Source: Phlyctochytrium arcticum
Taxonomy: Eukaryota; Chytridiomycota; Chytridiomycetes; Chytridiales; Chytridiaceae
Assembly (NCBI GenBank): GCA_025602905.1
Contig: JAHLKI010000002.1
Span: 496,001 to 560,000 of the forward strand
Direction of reading: 5' to 3'
Length of the DNA: 64,000 nucleotides
The notes beneath the pieces are model-generated. The model was not told the origin of the DNA and made no database searches. It was given only the letters and a program-made list of their open reading frames with translations. Each line of letters starts with the position of its first letter. The first letter of the stretch is position 1. The position numbers were made by a program, and so were the translations under genes. Of the stretch, positions 32,806-45,668 are shown in pieces.

Positions 32806-35745
32806 TCATGTGTTTTGATCGATCACCGCGGGCCGAGCGCGATAGAACATAACGCCGTTCGTTGAGGACGATTCCCAGGTTGTTGCATTTTGGCCGCGCG
32901 TTCCCCGCAACCGGCTCTCCTTCTTCAATGCCCCCCTTGCCATCCTCAAAAAACACGATCCCTCTCGCTTTAATGCATGCAGAAAGCGGTGGTCTCGGAA
33001 CTGGACTTGGAACTCAAGTCCGCGGGCAAATTCCGATAATACCACGCTACGAATCTCTGCCATCTCTTCTTCGAACGTTTGCAATTCGTCGTCGCCGGCA
33101 CCCTCCTCTTGCTCGTCATCCTCTTCTTGGTCGTCATCCTCCTCTGGGAACTCCGACACCTCGTCGTGTTCTTCGCCATCCACGAGGTCTGGTGCACCCG
33201 GGACACAGCCCCCTATTTCCGCCACCTCTCCCAGATCACTTGAAGCATCCTCGTCATCATTGTCGTCTTCGTCACCATCATGGATGACACCTAGTGACGG
33301 GTGCTGCCAGTAGAAAGCTGTGCGCCGGCGCTTGACCTCCCAGAAAAACACGACAGGTACCCGGTGCACTTGTTGAACAAGATGCTTGCAAATAAGGAAC
33401 CTGTTAATGGCAAATGATGGGCAGGTACATTTCCATTCTTTCGCGTCCGACCGGTACTTATCGTTGACAGGCTGCGGAACTGCCGCTGTCTCGAGCTTCC
33501 GCCACATCTTCTTAAAAGCCTTTCTCCACGCCGACGGCTCTCGGTACCGGCTCCGGTCCTGCTCTCGACACAAGAGCCTGTCCAACTTCCTGTGATATGT
33601 TGGTCCGAGCTTGGTTACCAGGATCCAGATCAGCAAGTCACATCGCGGCATGTGAAATTAGTGAAGGAAACCCTGCTTGAGACGACTCCAACTGCAGTGG
33701 TAGGTGAGGTTGATGCGTTGAAATTATAATGAGTACTACTCACTGGGATTCGACCATCATTGTCGTTCTTATCACGGGTATCTCCTCATGCACGCATCGC
33801 GCCCACAACTCCCATCTTCCTGCTCTATACCAGTTCTCCCATAAGTACGCCCAGACCTCCGGAAGATCGTTCTCTTCGCAGCAGTTGTACATTCTGTGAA
33901 CAGCCCACTTACGTATCGCTGCAGGTGCCGGGGCAGCGTACCCCGGGATCATCGGATGAGCGCAGTAGTGCTGCTCCATCATCAATATGATCTCTTCTCT
34001 AAGATCGCCTGGGCAAAAAGTTCGCTTATCGCTGGTGGGTTACCTCGTCGCCCTCAGTTTCCTCCTCCGTCTCCGGCTGTTGCGCCACGGGAGAGTTCGT
34101 GATGCGGTCAGAGTGGGTCGAAGATACTGTTCGCATCGGCAGCCGGATGCGGATCACGTAAGGATCAGGTTGTGCGGTCGGTTCTAGCTCTGGCGGGTCG
34201 ATTTCGGGTATACCACCCTCGTAATCGTCCGCATCCGTCAATGATCCCGCTGGCACGAACGTACGCTTTATGAAACCAAACTCTGCGCGAGCGCGGTTGA
34301 CATTGTATGGCGTTGTGGCAAGCTTTGCTTTTGCTAGCCTGGTCTTCACTGCCCGTTTAAGATGCCAGATACACAAACTGATCTTGGCCTGTGGCCAGAC
34401 CTTTTTGCAAGCGGCAATCTCCGCCATGTCTTTATCAATGTGAATAAATGTAGGGCGGATATCGTACTCATTCCGGACCCGGCTGTACCATTTCGCAAGT
34501 GCCATGGTTCGTTTACCTTGATCGATGGCCGTTGATGTGGTAAGTAGACAGTAGCTTAGCGGGAAGCCAGCACCGTCGGCTTCTGTCATGATTGTGTAAA
34601 GCTCCAGATGTTTGGAATTGGTGTTATCTGAGATTGCTCGGATGTCAGATGGCCATTTGAAGAACACGTAGGTAACTTACACGTTGCGTCCGTAGCAATC
34701 TCGGTCGCTTGGCCTTTTAGTCTCCCTGCTACATCCTGCATGCCCCAAGCCAGCATTTCCACACCCTCTGGCAGTCCGTCGATCCTAAAAATGTCCGCGG
34801 CATCGCTGTATTCGGCAAGGAGTGTTTCTGCGGACAACATTTGCAGTTCGTGTCTTTTCCAATGGACCTGACTGACCTAGCGCCAAGCGGTATGGATTTG
34901 CGTGGATGTGATTGTGGGAAAGGCAAGTTGCACCTTTGCCACTAAAGCGGTGGGCTTTAGCCACCCTGCATGCTCTTTAATCATATCCAATGCTGCCTGG
35001 GGCATTGATACATCCGTGTAACGAGGATGCTTGTGGACGTGGCGAAGTTTGATACACATTTCAGAGCCATTCTCAAGGCGTCGATAGCTAATAGTCAGAG
35101 AGCTTTCGCATGGAAATCTTTTCATACCAACGTGCTCTCGGTGTTTAACACCTGGCTTTTGGGAAGGTTTTGCCTTCTTCTTTCTGGCTTCATCTTGGCT
35201 GCAAAAGTACCGAGTGCGGTGTCCAGCTGCCAGCTTTTTGTTGTCACGTACGCTGAAACTATTCTCAACATGTGAGTTCTTCGGACCCAAGTAGATAGAA
35301 CTCACGTGAAGCGGAACCCTGTTACATCCCAGAGGTCTTTTGCCATCATCTGCACGCGCTGTCGATCTGCGATATTGTCCTCTGCTGGCAGTGGACACTT
35401 TCTCTGAAAGACAATGGACTCCGATTGTTTTACAACCTCCCTAAAGCATAATTTGAGCAGAGGCATAAGCTGTAGGGACCTTCACATAAACTTAGAAAAG
35501 AGAGTTTGTCATCACCCAAGAGTTAACTGACCGCCCCATCTTCATCATTCTCAGCAACGGTGTTACTGGATGTTCCGTCTGAATCGAGTCTTCGGCGTTT
35601 CTCGGGTATGGTTTCTTTAGTCCGCTGTCGTCGCTTCTTTGCCCTTTCCAGATCACGGCATCGGTTGCATAGTCGGAACTTTGAGCCCGCGGGAATGGAT
35701 ACACGGCAGTGCGAGACAGAGCACTCTTTCGCAGGTTGCAGTGAT
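32806..35745 (-). pseudogene. Mutator-like (MULE) transposase, interrupted by a stop
   Basis: Read on the minus strand, a Cys-rich start (CSVSHC ... CNRCRDLERAKKRRQR, 35745-35530) is followed by a WRKY/FLYWCH-like region ending HVHKHPRYTD. The MULE core follows: TDATYNTNSKHLELYTIM across a 34.63-34.68 kb intron, FIHIDKDMAEI (second Asp) and SLCIWHLKRAVKTRL. Then come PEVWAYLWENWY, IPVIRTTMMVES and WSRLKQGFLH. A TAA at 33658-33660 interrupts the frame just before FHMPRCDLLIWILVTK, where family members continue. The SWIM zinc finger WKCTCPSFA ... CKHLV and a long acidic tail complete it (to 32806). Most splice junctions work, so decay is recent. The host function is none; the intact enzyme would mobilise Mutator-type elements. 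Confidence 0.75.
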
Positions 35746-36599
35746 ATGGAGGTTCGAAGATTTCACAAGTATGTTTTGTCTAGAGTATACGCGGCGAGAA
35801 GTCCAGATCAGAAATCTCAAAATCGGACTTGAGCACTTGTGCCAGCACTTGTGCTTTGCCGACAACACGCGTATTAACCCTATCTATTTTCGCAATCTAT
35901 ATCTTTTAGTCGAAATAGACAATGTCCCGGGGGTGGGGGAGAGCAGGGTTCGACAGCTCGCGAGATCCTAAGATCACTGCCAGGCATTTCCAGACAACTT
36001 GAGCAGCACATAACTTCTAGTCTAACAGTTCCAGACGCCCGCAGCGCCAGACACTATAGAGCAGCATATACCGCTCGCAGATATATCAACCCCAAAAGTC
36101 TGACCATACTCACACATATATATACATAGACTACACTCGTTACCAAAGTGGGAGAGCAGCGGAGAGCATGCATTTTGACATTCCAAATACTAGCAGAAAC
36201 CGGTATAGAGAACGTCGGTTTGCCGCAAGTGAAGTTTTTCGAACAGATTTCATCATGTTAAGGGAGGAAAGGTGTGCAGATCCGATCCGGAAGTCTGCGA
36301 GGAAAGGTGCATCATGAACGCCTCAACGCCTCCAAGTTTACCTTGGAAGTTGGACTAGCCGTGCCCTTCATATCGGAGGTACTGTACCTCCCTCCCTTTA
36401 GTCCCTTACTTCCCTCCCTATATATCATATATCATATTGAAATTGGTACTGCCTGAGATTTGCGTGCCCCATGCATAGTCGTAACCCGGCGTATGCCCCG
36501 AAGTGTTCTCGCTGTGCAGCCCGTGTGGAGGTCATGCATATTGTTGCCGGAGAAGCAGTCCCGACCATGCCTGAAGTTGGATCCGATGCCTGAAAGAAG
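35746..36599. other. Intergenic / element flank, no gene
   Basis: No coding support. Contains a TATATATATA-type tract near 36118. It may include undetected ends of the neighbouring mobile elements. Confidence 0.35.
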
Positions 36600-37753
36600 A
36601 TGCTCGCGAGTGACGACCATGCCCGTGAGGTGGCCAAGAAGTTGACACAGACAGACAAATCCCAGCAAACGATGTCGAGTCGCCGCTACAGTCTTCGTGA
36701 TGGTGTGTTGTATCACGAAGATCGATATGTCCCGGAAGTTTGCCGTGGATCTGTGTTGAATATCCACCATGATGCTTTGGTCACAGGCGGTCACTCCGGT
36801 CAATCCAGGACTCTACGGAAATTGCTTGCTCGATGATACTGGCCACAGCTAGTGGACGATGTTTTCCACTACGTACGTTCCTGTGACAAATGTCAGCGTA
36901 CCAAGAACCCGAAGACGAAACTGTGATTTTTGCGATCATTACCGATACCGGAGCACCGATGGGCGCATATCGGAATGGACATTGCTTTTCTCCCACCGAC
37001 GACGTCTTGGGGTGGGCGAGATGATAGGAGCGCTGAAGAGTTGAAAGACGCCGTCCTGGTGGTAGTGGATTATCTGTCGTCGAGAGTAGTATTGATTCCG
37101 ACGACCCGCACTGCCGATACCAAGGAATGCCCATTTGCAACGTTGTCAAGAACTTTGGCTTACCAGAAATGATCGTGAGCGACAGAGATCCGAAATGGAC
37201 ATCGAAATTCTGGCGAGAATTGATGAAGATGACGACGGTGGAAAGTGCAATCAGTACCGCCCGGCATCAACAAACGGACGGAAAGTGCGAACGGATGATT
37301 CGGACAGTGAAGGTCCTGATGAGGCCATATCTGGATTATGCCGGCACGAATTGGGTCGATCTGCTGCCAATCCTGGAGTTCAACATCAACCAGACACCGA
37401 CGGTGACCGGTCTTTCGCCGTTCGAGATTGATATGTTGAGAATCCCAAGATTTGGGCCGATGACGATGAAGGACACCAGCAAGGGTCGATCCAAGGAGAA
37501 GTTGTGTCAAGAGGATGCAGCACAGTTCCAGTTGCTGAAAGACGGTTACGATGTCGTTGGCAAACTACACAAGGTTTACTACACCTGTACAATATCACAC
37601 ATTCGCGAATACACTTTGCCTGTTTTACAATACAAACATCGTAAAAATATTCTTACTTGGATCTCGCCTGCTTTGGATTTGGACTTTTTTCAAGGTGCAA
37701 CTCTTGCCATAACCCCAGGACATGACAACAAATGGAATGGGCGACCCACTTGA
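36600..37753 (+). pseudogene. Ty3/gypsy-type integrase fragment
   Basis: Remains of the integrase part of an LTR-retrotransposon polyprotein. A zinc-binding segment (HHDALVTGGHSGQSRTL, YWPQ, CDKCQRTK) is cut by a TGA at 36834 and another near 36922. A core with MDIAFLP, VVVDYLSS and VSDRDPKWTSKFW follows, then HQQTDGKCERMIRT carrying the Glu, split by a frame change near 37140. The part after FGPMTMKD decays, and no flanking LTRs were recognised. It is a dead fragment. Confidence 0.75.
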
Positions 37754-38115
37754 GAGTCACCCTACTGAGCTCAAGCAGTTGAACAGACGATTGACGATCC
37801 AAATTAGACTCGACTATACACCACGCGTAACAAGTGCCAAATTGAGTGCCAATCAATATGGGGATATCTGGCCTTGAGACTGAACGGGACTCGTGGAACC
37901 AACATTCGGCCAGCCTAAGCAGGTTCTCTTCTGGTAGACGCTCCAGCGCTTCCAATATCCTGAGACAGTGCAAGAAACCCTCCTTCATTGAGCCTCATTC
38001 AGCGAGCGAGAGCGGTACAGGATGTAACAAACGCATGATACAATAGAAAGGAGTGAGTAGAGAAGTATATTTCGATTCAGAAAATGGATAATCCCAAAAA
38101 CAACAAGGGCACAAA
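37754..38115. other. Intergenic, no gene seen
   Basis: Between the integrase fragment and the YME1 stop codon; presumably part of the YME1 3' UTR. Confidence 0.4.
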
Positions 38116-41023
38116 TTATCGTCCGGATACATCTTGAACGCTATCAATGAGTTTTGCCTTCAGCGGTTTTATTTGACCACCTATTACGCTGTTAACATTA
38201 TGTCCTGATTGGGAATATCGAGATGTAAGTACCTTTGATGACGGTTCGGATTTCGTCCACATTGAGGGTCTCATGTTCCATCAGCGCGCGAGCGAGACGG
38301 TGCAGTTCTTCCTTATGCGTCTTCAACAGATTTGTGGCACGGCTGTAAGCACCCTAAGAAACGCGGAAAATGCTAAATTAGCGCTTTTCAAATATAGACA
38401 GGCGGAAAGCTCAAAACTTACATCCAACAAACTCTTGACTTCAGTCTCAATCAGATTTTTGGTGGCAGGACTCATGTTTTCCCAGCCTTCCTCACCATAG
38501 CCCACCACTCCAACTTTGTCACTCATCCCGTATACCAGAACCATTTCTCGGGCGACAGCCGTAGCCTTTTCCAGATCCGAGCTAGCACCCGTCGTGACTT
38601 CTTCTGGCCCAAAAATCATTTCTTCGGCTACCCGGCCTCCCATGCAGACGTCCAGCATAGCATGGAGCTCACGTTTGGTATGGTTGGTCTTGTCGGCTTC
38701 GGGGAGTTGGACGGTGACGCCGAGCGCATTTCCGCGGGGTATGACAGTCACTTTATGTAAAGGGGTGGCGCCGGGGGTAAAGTGCGCAACGAGGGTATGT
38801 CCACCTTCGTGGTAAGCCGTTAAACGCTTGTTTTGTTCGGAGATGACGGCACTCTTGCGTTCGCTGCCCATGATAATCTTATCCTTGGCCCATTCCATGT
38901 CTTCCATACGAACGGTTTTAGCGCCGTCCTTGGATGCTCGGATCGCGGCTTGGTTGATCAAATTGGCCAAATCAGCACCCGAGAATCCGGGTGTGCCCCG
39001 GGCAATGATGTGGGTATCGACACTTTTGGCAACCGTGACGCCCTTCATATGTACTTGCAAAATCTTGGCACGTCCCTTCACGTCCGGGAGTGTGACGGGC
39101 ACAAGACGATCAAACCGACCAGGCCGCACGAGAGCCTTGTCCAAAGCCTCAGGCGTGTTGGTGGCTGCAATAAATATGACACCTTCTGATGTCGAGAACC
39201 CGTCCAATTCGACCAAAAGCTGGTTAAGCGTTTGGCGCATGTAGCTTTGGTCTTTGGCACTTCGCTTGCTACCAACAGCGTCCAATTCATCAATGAAAAC
39301 AATGCATGGGGCCTTCTTTTTCGCGGCCGCAAACAGCTCCCGGACTCGCCGAGCGCCTACACCGACATAGAGCTCATCAAACTCACTACCACTCATTTGG
39401 AAGAAGGGTACATTCGCTTCCCCTGCCACCGCTCGTGCCAAGTGTGTTTTTCCCGTTCCAGGTGGCCCGTACAGTAGAATTCCCTTGGGTAGTTTTCCGC
39501 CAATCTCCATAAACTTTTTAGGCTCCTTGAGAAATGCGACAATCTCTTCCAATTCATGTTTGGCCTCGTCTACACCCTGAACATCCGCAAAAGTAATGGG
39601 GGGCTGCATAGCACTTGGTTCAACTTCGGCCCCAGACATTCCAGACTTTAAAATGCCTTGTTGGTCCAGCAAAACACTCAACCCCGTCATGAGGAGTAAA
39701 CCGTAGATCAGTTTTGACCCCAGCTTTCGTGCAAACTTGCTCCACGACCACGCTTCACTGATGATGACCTGAATTGGATCAGATTTGGGATCGTATCCTG
39801 GTGGTGGCATGGGTGAATGCCCATATATTGAAGATGATGGTCGGGAACTCTTATAGCCACGGCTAGTCAATGCTCGATCCCACTCGCCCATATCGGTGCG
39901 AACCCAATGCTCCCTCGCTTCTCCCACTACCTGCCGCGAATTCGAATCACCACTAGATGCTCCAGACATGCCGGGCATACCATTGGGAGAGTACCCAGTG
40001 ACAGCCATGGCAGCTAGAAACCGATCGGTGATCTTATCCAGTTTGTCCTCGCGTTTTAGAGCTGTAACGTACGCCCGCGCACATTCAGGGTCACGCTGAA
40101 TGCGAACAACGTCGGACTGCCGGCCTGCTGCAGAAAATCTCGAATTTGGCAAACCAAGTTGTGGCTGGTTTTCGTACCGATCAATAACTGCGTTAAAATT
40201 GCCAGATTTAATCAGTTCCTAAGCAAGAAAGCAACCGTCAGTTCTTTCATACTTTGAGAAAACATTGCTTTCGAAAAAATTACCTTGTAAAGCTCCGCTT
40301 GCTTTCTGGGGTCCGACCGGTATTGTGGGTCATCTGCTTCAGATTCGACTTGCTGCAAGCGGCGGTCAGACCAGAATGATCGAGTTTGTGACCGCATGTG
40401 CGTTGGTATGCGGGATCGTAATGTGGATGAACTTTGAGAAAAGGGAAGGTGTGTTCCGCTGAACCGGAGGGAATTGATGCGCGATGGATACCGTCCTACA
40501 CCGGGGGAACTTGCAGTTTTTGGATGGCTTACAGCATTATTTGAGGTGCCTGGTGTTTGAAGTAACAAGAGTTCCGCAATCAATGCCTGAAGCCGAGTAA
40601 GTTGGCCATCTGGTGTATCATGAAGGAATGAAGGTGGCCCCCTCGGCAGTTCAAGGGACCTTGATAAGGCGTTGACAAGTGGCGTTGGGAAATAGGAGTG
40701 TAGTAAATCGGATATGGTAGGAGCTGGGTCTTCCAGTGTCGAGTTCAAGCCAAGTGAGGAGACTTCTGCCTCGGTCTTTTTGGAAGTTTGTAGATCATGG
40801 CGGATGTTTGCCAATCGATTCGTCAGGAGCGAGACAGCGGATAATTTAAGTTCGCCTAGTAAAACGGCCGTTTCTGCTAAAGCGGCCTGAAGCTATCAAG
40901 TCCAAAGCAAATACAAGAAAGTTAGATAGAGTTTCGTTGAGGTAAAAACAAACTGGATCAGCCAATTTCGCAGGGAAATTGTCAACATACGGGCGCTGCC
41001 ACGGACGGAGCTGCAGAAGCCAT
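38116..41023 (-). CDS. YME1: Mitochondrial i-AAA protease (FtsH/YME1 family)
   Basis: Five exons (41023-40991, 40892-40284, 40218-38422, 38353-38233, 38180-38116) join in phase to 874 aa. An N-terminal region precedes [20 protein letters not shown] and [12 protein letters not shown], as in Yme1. A membrane segment ([15 protein letters not shown]) is followed by the AAA module: Walker [14 protein letters not shown], Walker [16 protein letters not shown] with RPGRFDRLV. The zinc protease site is HEGGHTL, and the third zinc ligand lies in [15 protein letters not shown]. The protease faces the mitochondrial intermembrane space and degrades unfolded inner-membrane and small Tim proteins. The tail ([22 protein letters not shown]) is standard FtsH. 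The first exon encodes only [16 protein letters not shown] differs from the usual HExxH reading only in its middle residues. Confidence 0.95.
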
Positions 41024-41511
41024 TGCTTGAGCGCTTTTGCGATTGTTTAAAGTAAGAAGAGCTGGATTGACAAGGATTTAGGCCTCTCCTCTGTTGTCAA
41101 TGCCTGCGCTCGTCGTCGTTGTCGTTCCCGTCGGGATTATTGATGGGGTCCAGGATGGGGTCATTCCGCCGGAACACGTGGACCACGATTTTGGGCTGCG
41201 CACATTGACTGCGTGAGACATTTTCGGGATGAGCAACTGCCAAACGAACAACTTCTGGCGACAATTAATCCCGATGAGTGATTGAGTGTCGGGGGGAAAG
41301 TTCAACTGAATTATTTTAATTGGAAACTATTACTACGGCAAATGTGCTCTGGGGTCATGTCAAATATCCCATCGGATATAGTAGACGTTGACTTCCAACA
41401 TGAATTTCAGGCTGGGAAGGAAGGTATATTGCATCTCGTTACAATGGCCAGAAATGACAACGCGCGCGATGAGATGTGTCTCCAAGCTCAACTATTTAAA
41501 AGCAAGCAGCG

Positions 41512-44366
41512 TTAGTCGTCTTGTTCCAGCGAAAGCAGCGTCTCTACTTCTTCCACACTGCGCGGTGTAGGTAATGGCGGGTCATGCTGCAAATGATCGC
41601 ATCATAAGCAAAACGAATTCGATAAAATTCACTTGAGTGTAGTTGGAAGCATACCTGATCTGCAACAGAGGCAATCCGCTCATAGACCTGTGCATACGCC
41701 TGCACAAACAATCTGAATGCGCGCTGGGTAATAATGGAAGCCAGCGCGCGTCGGGTAAGTTTGCCCAACAGATGGGAGACCTCCATATTTGCCTCGTACA
41801 AGAATTTGTCAAGGTAAGAAAAGGCCTCTTGTAGAGCGGCCGCCGTGTAGTCTTTAGGGTCTAGTTGCGTCAAGGGGTGGAGTCCCGATATATTCAATAC
41901 GTTTGCGTACTGTCAATGGGTGTAAGCTAAATGTTATGTAGGGCAGGGCAAGAAAACACACATACCTCCTCGCTAACGAGTACATCCACCTGAGAGTCAA
42001 TTTGGCGGTCGATGGCAAGGGATTGAGTTTCGGTAAATGAATACAGATTAAGCGCAGACTATACGCATCCCACAAAGTTCAATATCACGAAAAGAATACA
42101 CATCACATCTGCAGACTGACCTGAATATGATGAAGGCAATTGATAATGTAAATGGCATTGTCGAATGTGGGTAAACTTGCAGCGCCCAGGACACACATTT
42201 GCATCAGCGGGTCGAGGAGAGCCGACAGAATGGCCGCAAAGTCTGTTTCACTTTTTTCCGTGCTGACAATCGACTCATCGTAAATGGCCATAATCTCCCT
42301 CTGTTTTTGACAAGTTTTTAAACATGTATGGCCAATGGTCTCTTGGAAAAGACTTACCAGCTGTAATACTGTATCCCGGACAGCCTGTGGAGGTAAGAGA
42401 TCGGCCCCTGGAGTCTTTTGTACGAATATAGGAGCATAAGTGCCAGCTTAGATGGTCATTTTGAGAACAGATAATACCTGAACAAACCGCAGCAGTTGCG
42501 AGGCATTCGTGTTTAATGTTTCGAAAAAGTACTTGTATGCCGTCTCTGTCAGGCTAAACTTTGATTGTTAGCATAGACGAATTGCTAGTCACACAGGTAT
42601 GCTTACTCATTCACTGTGCGAGTCAATTGTGCGTCCGGGCCCAAAACACCTCGGATGGTACTTTCATAAAAGCGGATGAGATTGGCTATCCGGTAGGCTA
42701 TGAGCGAGTCTTCCTGTGTAGCCAAAACTTGTTCTACCCGCATCTTAGCAAGAATGTTAACATGGCTGCTCAGAAGGGTGCACATGGCGTTTACTTACTT
42801 TGAGCGGACGGCATGTTCCTTCCAGATTACGATCCAAGACATGCATGATGGCCTCTTCATCCGCACTGTGCGGACCCGGTACTTGACTGATAGTGGAAGG
42901 CTCTTGCTTTTGCATTCCCATGATCCGTCGTTTAAGTGCTGATGACAACATCAACCGATGAACGACTACCTGACTCAGAAAATGAAAGCTCACCTGCACC
43001 CTTGACATCAAATACAGCCTCCAAAATTTCCCGCTCTTCAGTCACAGCTTGGTGGAGCCATGCGAGCATATCGCCGACGTATCGCTGCGGATCTGGTGCG
43101 TGCAACTCTATTGGACGGGGAAACCCTCCAGGTCCCCCCCGCGTCAATGCATCTAGAAACGAGCGGACCATTGCTGTACATCGAATATTTGAAATCTCGT
43201 CTATGCATGTTCTGTCAAGACACTTTGATCAGTGATATTGCGCACGCCAGACAGGATAAAGACACATACTGGAACAACACGGGTCGCTCTTTCAGGGCTC
43301 GCATGGCATCCCGCAACGCCCGCGTTACTTCAGGAGACTCGCGATTTAAAGACCGGCATTCTAGTTGCGCCCAGCGAAACAGTTTCTCAAACGCAGCCTC
43401 CTGATATGATGCCATTTTTTCCATTATCCCCAAGCTGTAAAAAAAACATAGGGTGGTTAGGTCACAATTAAAGCACCCAGGTCCACCTCGAAACGAACCC
43501 TGCTTCTTGATGTTCGGTCACCAACAACACTTTGCAATCGTCACTAATCTTTTGCAAATGATTGAGGCCTTCAAAGAACGCAGGGCCAACAGCCTCATTC
43601 GGAGCCGTCAAGGTATGAACTTGGGCGTCCGACAGAGTAAACCGTTCCAGGAACACTTCGACAATACTGTGGCGAACCGCGCATCGTTGACTAAATAAAG
43701 TGGGGACAAACGTTAAGGAACATCAAATTGGGATCCTAACACGGGCCTCGCACCTCTCAATGCGTAATTCCTGGGTCTGCTTCATCAAATGAGCCGTTTC
43801 CTGACTTGTTGATTGAAGTTTAATCTCCATTTCCTGATAGCAGTCGTTCATAACTGCCAATTCCTCGGCCATGGCATTAACGCGCTGCCGAAAGCAACCA
43901 ATCAATCTTTTGCATCGGGGGCGTACATCAATAGGTCATAGCCCACCTCGCCAACGACATCAAAAGCCTGCAAGAACCGCTCGTTGGTGATCATGACCCG
44001 CCGCTCAATATCTCCACGCAGGTTGCGTCGGGTCGCGAGGGTATTCTCCTTGTAGAATTCGGCCAAGGCATCCAGCGCCTCTCGCGTCTCTGCATCTTCC
44101 AGCGACTACCGTAACGAAGATTGGGTCAAATTCAGGAGCACGTTGACAGTTGGATCGAGTCATTCTCTTACAATGTCCAAGGTTTTAGAAAGTTTTCGTG
44201 AGAGTGGGTTGCTTTTTGTCAGCTTGTTGGTCAGAGAAAGGGCAGCCGCTGCTGCTGAAGTGGGACCTGCTCCAGTGCTCTGAGTTCCGGGTGTTGTGGT
44301 GGGTAGCGGCGGCCGATTGCTAGCAGCAACGACCGCCGGCGTATTTGAAGGTCTAGCCGCTGCCAT
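41512..44366 (-). CDS. COG6: Conserved oligomeric Golgi complex subunit 6
   Basis: About ten or more exons on the minus strand. Exon 1 (44366-44172) encodes an Ala/Thr/Pro-rich start then [20 protein letters not shown]. Next come [18 protein letters not shown] and [20 protein letters not shown], then the coiled-coil [19 protein letters not shown]. Further down are [30 protein letters not shown] and the family signature [20 protein letters not shown] followed by [19 protein letters not shown]. The C-terminal exons have [18 protein letters not shown] and end [16 protein letters not shown]6 belongs to lobe B of the COG tether, which captures retrograde intra-Golgi vesicles and keeps glycosylation enzymes in place. 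Only exon 1 and the last exon were placed exactly; the span is firm. Confidence 0.9.
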
Positions 44367-45093
44367 ATATACCCTTCCTTAACTTCCACCTTGTCCGTCT
44401 ACTCCAATGCACCTCTCGTGAGTCTCTGCGTGAGTCTCGTTGGACCGTTGGAACTTGGAAATTTAGACATGACAATTTCCGATTATTTCGAGATCCAGTG
44501 GCTGTGTAGCAGCTAATGCCCCGATTGGGAAAGGCTCCCGCAACCGCTGAGGATCCGGCGCGGCCTGGCATAAGAAGCGCCGGAAGATGCAACCCTAATA
44601 GCTGGGCGTGGTTGTGCGCGCCTGTCAGCCCAAATTTATGGGGCGGCCAGGAGTGCGGGAATGGCAGCTTGTGCGGAGTCACAGATGTGGTCTGGCACAG
44701 TCATGCAGCTGGTCCATCGAGAGCACGGCGTCAGCAGCCTGTGCCACTGCAGGGTGGCGCAGACGGGTGTTAAAGAGGGGGACAAAGCCCGAGGCTGGCA
44801 ACAGAGCAGGGAAAACTCGCCGCGCTGTGTGGCTTGGTGGGTCGCCGGCTGCGCATAACGTCCAGGTTGCATCTGCCGTCGGGTTGTGAGACCCGCATTC
44901 CGTTTTGTCGTTTTTGATGCAGCCAGGGAGCGTTGCTGTATGTATTATTTTTGGATGTGGGGACGGACACATATGGTCCTTTGGTGTGTGTGAAATGGTC
45001 TATTATTGGACAGTCAAAAGTCCTTTTCTCAAAGCCAGATCTATGATACATGGGAAGGGTCTACGCGTGCTTACAGAAAAGAAGTAAGTCTCA
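44367..45093. other. COG6 upstream region / 3' UTR of the GFA gene
   Basis: GC-rich, with only overlapping meaningless frames. It carries a minus-strand TGACTGTGCCA at 44693-44703, oriented toward COG6. Confidence 0.4.
44693..44703 (-). promoter_or_regulatory. TGACTGTGCCA motif upstream of COG6
   Basis: An 11-of-12 match to the recurring intergenic 12-mer, on the COG6 strand and about 330 bp before its ATG. Confidence 0.4.
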
Positions 45094-45474
45094 TCAAGTC
45101 CAATTATCGTTACGGCCATCCACCTTCTTTTCCTTGACTTGCGAGATATCAAAGTCGTCAAGGAGCAAGGCATTGATGGAGATTCTCTTTTTATCCGTCA
45201 GTTTCATGTCCGTAAAGACGGCCACGTTCGAGTAGGTCCCACATCCACATTTCTGGCAGTGGTGATGTTGGGCATACGGATTCCCGCTCTCATACACGGC
45301 ATCGTAGTTCCCGTCTTCCTCACGAGTCAGGGTGACCTGCTCCGCTGGGAAATAGGCCCAGAGGACGCCGCGTTTGTAGCAGAACGTGCAGTTGCAACGC
45401 GTGATTTCGGTGGGTGGATTGGGGATCGTAAACTTGAATGCACCGCAGTGGCATTTGCCGGAGATGGGAGCCAT
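45094..45474 (-). CDS. CENP-V/GFA-domain protein (glutathione-dependent formaldehyde-activating fold)
   Basis: A single-exon 126-aa protein starting MAPISGKCHCGAFKF. The zinc ligands are in the family order: CHCG near residue 8, CNCTFC near 28, and CQKCGCGTYSN near 74. VLWAYFPAEQ and QHHHCQKCGCG are typical of the fold. Members bind two zinc ions; the founding bacterial enzyme joins glutathione and formaldehyde. Most fungal homologues have no proven reaction, so only the fold is assigned. The length is normal for single-domain members. It shares a 194-bp divergent promoter with RAD51D. Confidence 0.9.
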   Translation of the reverse strand: MAPISGKCHCGAFKFTIPNPPTEITRCNCTFCYKRGVLWAYFPAEQVTLTREEDGNYDAVYESGNPYAQHHHCQKCGCGTYSNVAVFTDMKLTDKKRISINALLLDDFDISQVKEKKVDGRNDNWT

Positions 45475-45668
45475 GTTGCGAATGGGATCCTCTTGGTGGT
45501 GGCAAAAGTTGCTGTCGAAATCTTGGCCTGGATGGGTCTAACTTTTGAACTTTTGAGATCACCGTGAATTTTAAGTGAAAGAGACATGCCAGCCACTTGA
45601 GTCATGGACTGGACAAAAGCGTTCGTTCAACCGAGGAGCTTTTTCCAGACCGCCGAAATGCAAAGGTA

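Noticed and set aside
36118..37753. LTRs around the integrase fragment
   Set aside because: No matching direct repeats could be found on the two sides.
44516..44972. Overlapping 80-97-codon frames upstream of COG6
   Set aside because: GC-rich non-coding DNA with all frames open; no conserved features.
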